NCBI GenBank assembly: GCA_905221605.1 | Contig: CAJNDS010002310.1 | Span: 67,001-131,000, forward strand | Direction of reading: 5' to 3' | Origin: Symbiodinium natans | Lineage: Eukaryota > Sar > Dinophyceae > Suessiales > Symbiodiniaceae | Length of the DNA stretch: 64,000 nt | Shown: positions 30,531 through 40,646 of the stretch, in pieces | Numbering within the stretch: position 1 is the first letter of the stretch | Layout of the letters: every line of letters begins with the position of its first letter | Program-made: the position numbers and the translations under genes | The notes under the pieces: generated by a model | The model's input: the letters and a program-made list of their open reading frames with translations, nothing else | What the model was told of the DNA's origin: nothing | Database searches by the model: none

Positions 30531-31873
30531 TCAGACGCGCTCCACGATCCAGGAGATGATGCCAATTGAAAACAGCAGCACTCCGGCCAGGGCGACGCCG
30601 AGCCCAGCATTCACCGTCTCCACCGCCACGGGGAGGCTCTGGCTCTTCACGTCGAACTCGTGGGCCAAGCCGATGCACTGGTTCAGGCCTGCGCGTGTTT
30701 AAGGATTACCAACAACCGCAGGCCACTCGTGACAAAGTTCACATTCGCCTGTCCGCGGTGCCTTCCGGTTCCTTGCTATGCGTTGCGACATGTTGAGAAA
30801 CTAGAGCAGGTTCCTATCCGAGCTGCAAAGGGCACCATGCGCCCAGTCTTGCGGCACATAGAGCAGGTCGCCGCTCTTCTGCAGGACGCGGAGGCCCTGT
30901 GGCCCGCCGCTCGCGAGAAGGTCCTGCAAAGCACTGCAGGCTACTTCGCATCCGGTGAGCTTGCTCTCGCTTGCTCAATTTTGATACATTTTCTGATACA
31001 GTCATGATACAGCCATGCACAGCCACAGGCCATCACGGCACCGAGGCGAAAGCGCGACTTCGATCCAAGATGCGTATCCCGCCCAAGCCAGCACCATCTT
31101 ACGCAAGAACCCCAAGAGCCACTCCGTTTGTATCCGTTTGTATCGAGCTTAACTTTAGCTTTTCGTCCATGTCCGTGTGCGTGTGTGTCCAATTGAACAC
31201 GAACTCAACGGGGGACGGGTTGGGTCCCATTTGGTCTCCTCGTAGACAGTGGTCTTGCGGAACTCCTGCTGCGCCGGCGGCTTCAGGAACCAGAGCTTCC
31301 GCCCGAAGAGCAGCGAGTTCACCTCGCAGGGTGAGAGAAGACGGCATTGGGACACATTGCGACATAATTGTGACCGTCAGAAGCAGGCCCCGGCCGCGTC
31401 CACGTGGTGGTGGAGGGGGCTGCCCATCAGGGCGCCCCCCAAGGTGAACTGAGCAGAGCGCAGGTTCACACGATCTCGGAAGAGCTTGGGGCTCTCCCGA
31501 GCCATGCCCAAGGGCCCTTCGGAGCTTGGGAGCCGCTCGAAGATGTAGGAAAGGTCCTCTTGCGGATTTTGCTCCCTTGTGTCCAGGAAGTCCACGTAGG
31601 CCTCCAGTGTGGTCTCCTTGGCCTTGACCTCCCGGAAGTCGTTCTCGTAGGGTGTCGAGTACGCCTTCACTTTGCGGGCTCCGGCGATGCTGATCAAACC
31701 GGCTTTGGTGAACTTCGCCTTGTCCGAGGCGCTCATACGCACGCCGCCGCGAATCAGTAAGGGCCGTCGAGCGGCGTAGTAGTGCTTCTCAAAAACATCC
31801 CAATCAAACTGCCCAAAGCTGATGGCATCGATCTCGCACACATCACCTTCTGGCAGCCATTCCTCGGGAATTC
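30531..31873 (-). CDS. JmjC/cupin-domain oxygenase with C-terminal membrane helix, 5' partial
   Basis: Exons 31389-31873, 31239-31322, 30836-30923, 30531-30688, all phase-consistent, about 270 residues to the stop. Exon 1 holds the cupin start (RRPLLIRGG) and the iron-binding HHHVDAAG. Exon 2 has NSLLFGRKLWFLKPP, with Lys as the likely 2-oxoglutarate contact. Exon 3 gives GDLLYVPQDWAHG with the distal His, and exon 4 LNQCIGLAHEFD, the usual end of the domain. Together they form a full HxD...H set, typical of JmjC hydroxylases/demethylases; the substrate cannot be told. Exon 4 then encodes a hydrophobic helix (LGVALAGVLLFSIGIISWIV) three residues before the stop, so a tail anchor in ER or another membrane is likely, which argues against a histone demethylase. 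The first visible exon starts after CTTGCAG; the start codon lies further upstream. Confidence 0.85.
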
Positions 31874-32506
31874 CTGCAAGTCACATGAAACACCCAATAC
31901 TGCCGCAAGACAGATCATTTTAGATCATTTAGCTTCGATCAAGATACACTCTGGGCGGGGCACAAGAACTCGGGGCACTCTAATAAGAACTCGCCTCGCG
32001 GGCTCTTTGGGAGTTTAGAAAGAAGCTTGCAAAATGATTGCTCTCGGCGCTGGACTCCCTGGTGAGGTTGAGACGGTCTGGAGGCCATTTCTGCAGGTTA
32101 CGCAGAGCACACTGACTCTGATTTTCTCTCACAAAAAGAAACCGCAGAAAATCTATAACAACAACCCTACAAACAACCCCTTTCACCGAGAGGGTGGGGA
32201 AGTCTCTCCTGTTTGGCTGGCACTCCAGCCCCCGGTGTCCGCGGTCGTACTCGCCTGGACGTCGCCTGCGCACTGAATGGGAGTCTCAGACTGCTCGCAT
32301 CATTGACGATTGTGTGCTCGTGTGCCTGCCGGGAAAAGCTTGGTGGCATCAGCAGGTGCCTCGCTTGCAGTCGGCCCGCCTTTGCTCTCAAGAGCACAAA
32401 ACGAGCGCAAGTGTTTGAAAGACTTGGAGGTCAATCGACATGACACGACAGAGCGCAAGCCTTAGGACTTCTCCGAAAGATGGTCTGAACTTGAACAAAA
32501 TGTGTT
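31874..32506. other. upstream intron or 5' region of the JmjC gene
   Basis: Must contain or precede the first JmjC exon. A minus-strand open stretch at 32,190-32,273 (PGEYDRGHRGLECQPNRRD) is a candidate but has no good donor. No other coding signal. Confidence 0.3.
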
Positions 32507-35500
32507 TTAACGTTGGCTCTCACTTTCTGACTCGCGCTTCGTAAAAGCCGAGCGGCCCAAGGACCTGATGGCCTCCGCCGTGTCCTCGAAGCCGCCGAGC
32601 CGAGCCAGGTCCTCGGCGGTGTATCCTCAAAAGGCGAATGCAAGATGAGAAGAGGAAGAGAGAATGAAAAAGGTAGGAAAAAGACACAGAAAGAGAGAGA
32701 GAGAGAGGGGAGCGCAAGTGAGAGAGACAAAATTCGAGAGAAAGAGGCCGATACGAGGTACGAGGATATATGTACATATATAGATATATAGGCATATAGA
32801 GTGAAAGCGGGTCGTCCTCCTCCGTCGGGAGCTCCGGCGAAGAACTGGCGGTCCTGTTCGTCCTTTACTGCCCCAGAATTGGCCAGAATTGCATGATGCT
32901 GGAACACGTCTCTCTTTAAAAGAATCTGATGGTCACTTCTGAATATGGTGGAACAAGTCTTTTTTGCGCTGACACCAGCGCCCGCCCCGTAAGTCACTAG
33001 CTTGCGCAGTACATGATTGCTACATTGAGGTGCGTTGCTGTGCGTCTCGGGACATGTCTCTTCCTGCACTCTGCCTCAAACTCTCAAAGTGTCACGCTCT
33101 CAAGCTTTCCATGTCTCAAATTCTCAATCTCCGGATTCCCACAATTCCCGAAGGATCATTTATCCCCAGAGTGGAATCGACTCTTTTTAGACAATGCTTG
33201 GAAGTAACTTTAAGCAGCACTCGTAGACTTGAAGAACGGGGGAGGACCCGGCTGGAGAGGCCTTGACAGTGGTGAGGAAGAGGCGCGCCATCTGCGTGTT
33301 CCCCTGGGTGGCCGCGAGGTGGAGCACGGTCCGCTTCCGGCGGTCCCGAGCCGTCAGGATCGCTGTGGTCGCCTCCGGCACGCCCTCGCAGGCCTCCAGG
33401 ACTCCCGAGGCCACCGCCACCAGCTGCTGCTCCAGGAGGTCCTCGAGCGGACGCAGCCTCATGGCCTCCAAGCGACTCCCGCCGACGAAGCCCACTCAAC
33501 TTACCCAGCCTACTCTCAGCTTGCTCAGCTTATCTCAACTTACTCAACCTTTGGGAGCGCCTTTCTCTGAAAAGGGAGGCCCAACAACGCGGAACATGCG
33601 GAAGCGGCACATGGGGGACCGGCACATGCGGACGCGCCTGCTCCTCTTCGTTGCGCAGGTCCTGGGAGAGGGCAGGAACGGGAATCCCAACACTTTTCAC
33701 CCTCCCTCCTCCCCCCCCAATCTGCCCCCTCATGTGGCCCCCGCCTGCGCGCGGAGCGCCTCCAGCAACGGCCGCGCGTGCGCGTCCTCCTCCAGGCGCC
33801 GCAGCCAGCGGCCCAGAACGCGGAAGCCGGTGGTGGACTGGGCCTCGAGCTCCTTCAGCGAGTAGCGCAGCAAAGGCGCCAGGCCGTCCAAGTCGACCCG
33901 GAAGAAGTCGAAAGGGCTCCAGGCCTCCGAGTCTCCTCTCTTCTTCTTGTTCTTCTTCTTCTTATTCTTCTTCTTCTGCTGGGCATAGGGGAGACCCGGA
34001 GATTCTCTCTTTCTCTCTTTCTCTCTTTCTCTCTTTCTCTCTTTCTCTCTTTCTCTCTTTCTCTCTTTTCCTCTTTCTCTCTTTCTCTCTTTTTCTCTCT
34101 TTTCTCTCTTTTCTCTCTTTTCTCTCTTTTCTCTCTTTTCTCTCTTTTCTCTCTTTTCTCTCTTTTCTCTCTTTTCTCTCTTTTCTCTCTTTTCTCTCTT
34201 TTCTCTCTTTTCTCTCTTTTCTCTCTTTTCTCTCTTTTCTCTCTTGCTCTCTTGCTCTCTTGCTCTCTTGCTCTCTTGCTCTTTATCTTCTTCTTCTTCT
34301 TCTTCTTCTTCTTCTTCTTCTTCTTCTTCTTCTTCTTCTTCTTCTTCTTCTTCTTCTTCTTCTTCTTCTTCTTCTTCTTCTTCTTCTTCTTCTTCTTCTT
34401 CTTCTCCACGCTTTGGGGGCCCCCCCGAGAAGGGGCCCCGGCCACGACTCTTTATCTCTCCGTCTCTCTCTCTCTCTCTCTCTCTTCTTCTTTTCTCTCT
34501 CTGCCCCGATCCTGCATCACTCGGATCTCTACTACCCGCCGCCCCGACGAAACGCTGCCTGGTAGGGGGGGGTCCAATATCACCCCCTCTCATCCCCAAA
34601 GTGGGACACAGCGCTTCCCCTCCAGCGAGGAACCCCTGACTTTGAGGGAAAAAAAGCAATTGCCAGGGAAAGGTTTTCTCTCTCTCTCTCTCTCTCTCTC
34701 CCCCACGCATGACCCCCCCGAAGGGAGGACGCCCCCAGGGGCGCGCGCTGTCCACAGTCCAGTCTGACGGGACGTCCCTCTCGTATTGAGGGGTCGTCTG
34801 GCACATTGGCCTTCGGGAAAGGTTTTCTCTCTCTCTCTCTCTCTCTTGCTCTCATTCTCTCATTCTCTCATTCTCTCTTTCTCTCTTTCTCTTTTCCTCT
34901 CTTGCTCCGCATACACTACGGTCTAGATGTCTTTGAACCATTTATACCATGCCCTCGGTAGCCCCCAGCGCAAGAAAACGGTCGGTACGGCTCTCCGGAA
35001 CCTCGCCGAAACCTCGCCTCCACCCCCTCGGCGATGACGATGCTGCAGTAGGCTTCGGTCCAGGGGTGTTCCTTGCTCAGCAGACGCTTCAGACTAGGCC
35101 AGGCCGGTGGGCCAAAGCCATGGAGCTGCCGGAAGACCAGGTCCACCGTGCGTATGAAGCTGCTGGCGGTGTAGTTGCCAACGCCACTTTGGTATAGCAG
35201 CTGCAAAATCTTCTCGTCATCCGGGAAGAAGAGCCTGAGCTTCTCTGGGTAAGGGTTCTCCCGGTAGCTCCGCTTGAACTCCTGCATCAGTTCACGAGAC
35301 CCCGAACCTGCCAGGCTCTGAGCATACTGCAGAGCCTGTCTTGGCAAGAGGCTCTGCCGCTGCGACGCAAACTCAGGGCTCAAGCGGCGCAAGGCAGACG
35401 TGCTCGACGCTCTCAGCGTAGGCTCCGTAGGTCTTCGCACGCGAGGGAGCGCCTCTCCCCCGACAAAGCTGGTGTCAGCAGCTTGGGCACCTGAGGCCCC

Positions 35501-35656
35501 TGAGGCGCCTGAGGCCGGTGCAGTTCGTGCATGTCGTGCACCTGGGCACCTGAGGCTCACCGCCGCAAGGAGGGCCAGGACTGCTCCAAAGACCTCGACC
35601 CGAGGGAGCAAAAGGGGAGAGGAGTTCTGTGGGCGAAAAATGGCATAACCTGCCAT
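32507..35656 (-). CDS. ankyrin-repeat protein with N-terminal hydrophobic leader
   Basis: Exons about 35020-35656, 33745-33924, 33262-33465, possibly one near 32,820-32,880, and 32507-32625 (stop TAA). From ATG 35,656 the N terminus has a hydrophobic core (VFGAVLALLAAVSL) followed by an Arg/Ala/Ser-rich stretch, which could be a signal or plastid-type presequence. The middle is a helical domain of unknown family (FKRSYRENPYPEKLRLFFPD; WPSLKRLLSKEHPWTEAY). Exon 33,262-33,465 has ankyrin-type KRTVLHLAATQGNTQMARLF, and the last exon GYTAEDLARLGGFEDTAEAI, the second half of such a repeat. Joints 33,745/33,465 are GC-AG and in phase. Ankyrin repeats mediate protein binding; the partner is unknown. 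The intron at 33,925-35,000 is filled with pyrimidine satellite. Confidence 0.65.
34000..34404. repeat. pyrimidine satellite (TTCTCTC/TTTTCTCTC)n and (TTC)n
   Basis: About 280 bases of 8-10-base TC-rich units, then about 120 bases of pure TTC. One-strand purine/pyrimidine asymmetry allows triplex or H-DNA. A second CT array lies at 34,678-34,900. All lie in an intron of the ankyrin gene. Confidence 0.95.
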
Positions 35657-35735
35657 ATCACGTCGTATCCTGCCATATCATGTCACATCATGTGTCATAT
35701 CACGTCATATCATGTCATATCATGCCATACATGCT
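35640..35735. repeat. 10-bp CATATCATGT-type repeat
   Basis: About eight imperfect units around the presumed start codon of the ankyrin gene; the ATG at 35,656 lies inside the first unit. Confidence 0.75.
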
Positions 35736-37525
35736 TTCTTCTTCTGCTGGGCCTGGGGGGGGGCACTACAAGGGCTTCGCCAGTGCGAGTGGCGCAGGGT
35801 TGACGTGACCCTGTGAGACTGCCGATCTTCCCCTTACAGAGCCGCCTATTCCTTCTTCTTCTTCTTCTCCTTCTTCTTTTGCTTCTTCTTCTTCTGTGCC
35901 CCACTTCTGCGCTCTCTCTCACTCTCTCTCCCTTCCATCTTCTTGGCGCGGCAGATTCGGCGCTCGGCCGCGCTGCTCTGCCGTTAGCGGACACAAGCCC
36001 TCAACACTAGGCATGTCTTGGCGTCTGCAAAACTCTCAACAGCCCAATTGGCACGACTGGCAAGGTTCCTTGAAGTGTTGGCGACCTGTCGGCCCTTGAT
36101 TTCACCTTTCTTGCAACACACCTGCCCTCATGGGCTGAATGCCACACACTTCGGAGAGGAGCTGGGGACAAAAGTGAAGAGAAAGAAAGTGGGAGAGGGA
36201 GTGAGGGTGATCTGAGCCGAGAGAGCTGATCCGAGGTCTCAGCAGGAGATCTTATCAGCAGAGCGCTCTGCTCTTCGCTGAAAATCAAGAGAGAAAAGAC
36301 TAGATATGTGTTTTTCGGACCATCCCCACCCCACAGCTACCTGATGCGGGAGCCGTGCTGTTGTTGTGGGATAGTAACCCTTGCGAATACGTCAGTCTGC
36401 GAAGACTTCTCTGCGGTTGAGCACTCAAGGGATACTCGCCGGGACTTTTGCGGGCTTCTTGGAGGTGGGTAGTCCAAGGATACTTGGCGGGTCTTTCTGA
36501 AGGATCTCTCTGCAGGCTTGGGCTATACTGGCTTCTTTGGGGGCACTCCAGGGATTCCCGGTGCTTTGAAGAATGGCAATTCAGGACACTGGCGGAATTA
36601 TCCGATGGCGAAATTCTCTGCAGGGTCGAGGCATTCCAGGGACCAGGCCCAGGAGGCGAGGAGGGGAGGTTGAAGGAAACGCAAGAGCCCCCACACCCGG
36701 GGTAGGAAAAAGCAGAGGTGTCAGTGGCGAGAAAAAACTGAGTGAGTGAGCTCCCTGTGTAGAGTCGCGAGGGTGTCCCTGCAGCATGCCTCACCTGAGG
36801 TCCTGGCATACGAGCCGCGCCTCGCACGCGGGCCGCCGTTTCGGGCACCGTTTCGGGCGCCGCGGGTGCCGCAGTGCGCGGAGGCGCTCATTTTTCCGCG
36901 GTTTGTAAAGGCTTCACCTTTAAAACGTGGTAGAGTCGAATTACGGCACAGGAGTGTTTGGGGTTGTTGCTATTGGCTGAGGTTGGTTGTGAGGATGGCC
37001 TTGGCGTTGCGTTTTGAATTATCAGGGGACTGTATGAGGTTGCTTGAGGCTGAGCCTGTTTGGGGACTCTGGCTCTTTCCGTGCGCACTGCTTGAGCCAC
37101 AGGTTGTCTCGGTGCGAAGAGAGCATATGCAAACCATGCAAAGGGTGGCACCTTCTTGATAATTCTTCGTCCTTCTCTCCCGGTCCTCCCTGTCCTTCCT
37201 TCTCTTCCTGCCTTGCCTTCATAGACTTGATTTGCTGTTGATCCTTGATTGATTCCTGCTCAGACAGCAGAATGCAGCATGCGGAATTATGTTTTCTTGA
37301 CCCCCATTCCTTCTCACGCTCCTGTTTTTCCGACCATGCTAAGCAGAGTCGTGTCTTTACCTGGGCTGGCGCATCATGGCACATCGCTGGCAATCTACAA
37401 CTTCCGCACGAGCAAAAACACGCTGAGATGCGCGCCGAATGCTCATCACTGAATCTCCCAGTCGCGAGCGTGAGGAATCCCTGATGGCGAACATCTGACA
37501 TGCACGGCATGATGTCGCACGTGCG
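35736..37525. other. intergenic region with minisatellites, no gene assigned
   Basis: Between two minus-strand genes. It holds (TTC)n at 35,850-35,895 and a degenerate minisatellite at 36,420-36,650 (GGGATAC.CGGCGGG and CAGGGATTCCCGG motifs). Open stretches of up to 180 codons overlap that repeat and are probably not genes. Confidence 0.4.
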
Positions 37526-40500
37526 CTACGACGGCATGCGCAGCACTGCATGCCCTGCATCCTGTGCATGCAATGCATGACTTGGTTCCACATGTGGCTT
37601 CGGCTTGGCAGCACGCTTGACCATCTGGAGGATGCCGAACGAGCCCGTGAGCAACTCCGCCACCAGGGACGTGAAGAGAAGCCAAACAAAAGGCGACACC
37701 TCCGGACTCTCCCCCCAACTCCAGGCCACTCCCTCCATCGCTGAAAAACAAAAAAACAACGGAGAAGAGGGAGACGGAGAATGAGAAGAAGGGCACAAGG
37801 GGGGAGAAGAGGGGGAGAAGAGGGGGAGAAGAGGGGGAGAAGAGGGCGAGAAGAGGGGGAGGAGAGGGGGAGAAGAGGGGGAGGAGAGGGGGATGAGAGG
37901 GGGAGGAGAGGGGGAGGAGAGGGGGAGGAAGAGGGAGAAGGAAGAGGGAGAATGAAGAAGTGGGAGGGGTGCAGAGGGGGACGGGGAGCAGACGGGTTCT
38001 GCCGAAGCGCATCGACCCCAGCTTCCGGCTTCAGGATCATGCGCCTCAGGGCTCTGACAAAATTCTCACATCTCTCAACTCTTGTCAGTCATCTGATGCC
38101 GCAGGCGTCTGGGCGAATAAAGTGGGATTCTTGCACGGACTGGGTACCCTCCTAGCTGACCGGCAGCCGGGAGCCCCTGTTTTCGGCCACCCCCTGCAAG
38201 GAAGCTGCTTTGCAGTCTCCACCCCAAAGCCACCCTCGCGACTTCAGTACCCCTTGAACCATTAATCCCTGATTACGAGTTGAGGCACTGGCAAAGCCAA
38301 CTCCTACTTCAGCGAATCCCTTCACACCCATCACTATCACCTATGCATGGGTTGTCAGTTGCCAAGCTCTCTCTTTGCTCCGTCAACGAGCGGCGTGGGG
38401 CCCAGGACGAACTCCGTGGGGTAGTGGACAATGGCGTAGGGCCACTCCGTGGTGTCGAGCTGCAAAAGACGAAGGGAGGAGAGGAAAGGAGAGGAAAGGA
38501 GAGGAAAGGAGAGGAAAGGAAAGGAAAGGAGAGGAAAGGAGAGGAAAGGAAGAAGCAAGGAAGGAAAAAGCAGACAGAACAAGAGAGAAGAGACGCACGG
38601 CAAGAAAGAGAAGAGAGCAAATGTGGATAGCATAAGGAAAGGAGAGCATAATGAAGAGCCGCACCCGAAGCCTTCGGAAACTGCGCTAGCAAGACCTGGG
38701 AAGCTCGTTGTTTGCGCACGCTGCGAAGACAGCAGGATACAGCTGGGCTGGAGTTCTCTCACGGTCTCACAGTCTCAGAGAACTGCCCTTGCCAGGAAAA
38801 GAAGCTGGTAGACGTTGAGTAAGGGTTTGAGGAAGTCCAACCTGCAGGCAGCACTCTTTAGCAACTCTTTCGCCCATCTTTGGCCTTTCCGATGGAGATT
38901 CCGATCAGGATCCAGGGCTCGGGCAGCTGGCCAGCTACCTCCGGCTCGAGCTGCAACCTCCAAGCCATTGCCAATTTCTGCTTTGCAGCTCTGCAATCTT
39001 TGCAAGCTTTGCAAGCTTTGCAAGCTTGGCAAGCTTTGCAAGCCTGGCGTCGAGCCTAATCCTGACAAAGGCCCCGTGAGGCCACGCCTTTCGAGATGGG
39101 ATCTTGGGATCTGCAAGCGGGGGCCTGGCGATGATCCAGGAGCCCCCGGCACCCACAGCCAACACGACCGTCAGCAGACCAGCCCAGATGCCCGTCCACT
39201 CCAGAAAGCCTTGCAAAGATGGGGTATGAAGAGAAGCAAAGCTGACTCCAGATTTTGGGAGGTCTTTGACAGCAGGCAGTTTGACATCCCGTGATCATGG
39301 ACGCCCCCCCATGTCTCTCTGTGCGTCTGAGAAGGTGTCTCTCTCTTTGTTAGTCGCCCCGGTGCCGGCCCACTTTGTGGTAGAGCGTGGGTCTAGAGAC
39401 TCCTGTTCTGCTTCCTTGCGAAACACTTCGAAGTCGTGTGCTGTGATGTCTGCGTGGCGTACCCAGGCCGCCATCGGACCACGGGTTCGGCCTCGCAAAA
39501 AGAAGGACAAGTCACATGTGCAAGGCGGCTACGAGAAGGGGCCACGAGAGGGGGCCACGAGAGGGGGCCACGAGGGGGGGGCCAAGACGAGGAGTTCCCT
39601 TGCGGAAGAGGATTGCACGGTGTTTTCAAAGCTCATCGGATCTGGGTTCCCGGCCCTGGCGGGAGCAGGTCGTCGTCCTCGCTGCATCGCTTCGGCTTGC
39701 ACCACACACACTCGACCACACTCTCACCGCACTCTCACCACAGTCTCACTACACTCCAAGCGGACGACAATGCCAGGGAGGTCAGGCAGGACCTCGCGCA
39801 CCTGGGACGCGAGGCGAGATTGCAGCTACAAATGCCTTCCAGCCAGCCCGAGCTTTCCCTGCCTTGACCTGTGCTTTCACCTCTCCTTCCGCACTGCTAT
39901 CCTGGAAACAGGGCGCTCCCGTGTGCCTTCTCCATGCGAACAACTTTTGTTTCTCCTCCTCCTCCTCCTCACCAAAGTCTGGCAGGTCAGGCAAGTCTGC
40001 CAAGTCGGGCAGGACCTCGGCAGCTGAACGGCGCTGGTGGCGGAGCTGCAAAGCCGATGCTGGCCTCCTGCGCATTCCTGGAGGATCCTTCCGACACACT
40101 CCGGGACACCACGACACATCACGAGACATCACGGCACATCACGCAAAAACGCGTCGCGGCGTCCTGAGACGCGCTGCCAGTCGTATTGGTCGTAGTCTTC
40201 CGACCTGTCTGGAGGTGTGGTCAGCGCATGAGAGGGAGCGAGAGGAGCAACGAAGGGACAGAGTCCGCACAGGCACAAAGAGAGTCCCCAAATTTGATTC
40301 GTTGACCCTGTTTTCTCCCCCACTTGTTCTGCGCGCCTGGACTTCGTCGACTTCTTGCCTTCCTGCGCATGCCGCGTTGTGACCCCCAGGGGCTGCCGCG
40401 AGCATCCATGGCCGACATGGCCCTGCATCCGATTCTTTCGGGGCAAATCTTCGAACGCTCAAAGGTTAAAACCTGTGCTACGACAGCTTCACCATTGACA

Positions 40501-40646
40501 AAAAGCCGCACGTCCCGCAGGCCAGTGGCTTTTTCAGGGGTCCCGGCAGGGACGAAGGCCGAACCCGCTGCCGCGGCCAAGACGAAGAGGGCACAGAGGG
40601 CACTCAGAGTGCCACTCCTGGCACTCCTCGCCGCCTCCCAACGCAA
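37526..40646 (-). CDS. probable plastid-targeted membrane protein, family unknown
   Basis: Exon 1 (40473-40646) starts MRWEAARSAR and has a signal-peptide core (ALCALFVLAAAAGSA) followed at once by FVPAG. Phe at +1 and the FVAP-like motif are the known mark of bipartite presequences of peridinin plastids. Further same-strand exons: about 39930-40015 (VLPDLADLPDLPDFG plus a Glu run, joined in phase by a GT intron), 39366-39491 (ADITAHDFEVFRKEAEQESL), about 39105-39209 (membrane helix WTGIWAGLLTVVLAVGAGGS), about 38375-38462 (EWPYAIVHYPTEFVLGPTPL), about 37990-38062, and 37526-37740 (second helix FVWLLFTSLVAELLTGSFGI, then stop). Two helices and targeting suggest a thylakoid or envelope protein; I do not recognise the family. 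The joints at 39,930/39,491 and from the 39,209 exon onward are approximate. Confidence 0.6.
37790..37945. repeat. purine minisatellite (GAAGAGGGGGAG)n
   Basis: Roughly 12-base purine units in an intron of the plastid-protein gene. Confidence 0.9.
38465..38560. repeat. 10-bp purine repeat (GGAAAGGAGA)n
   Basis: About nine units, also intronic in the plastid-protein gene. A CTTTGCAAG 9-bp repeat lies at 38,993-39,040 and a GGGGCCACGAGAG repeat at 39,538-39,585. Confidence 0.9.

Noticed and set aside
33651-34806. Frames of 196-358 codons with Lys, Glu, Ser or Phe runs
   Set aside because: Translation of TTC and TTCTC arrays; only the small part at 33,745-33,924 (-) is a real exon.
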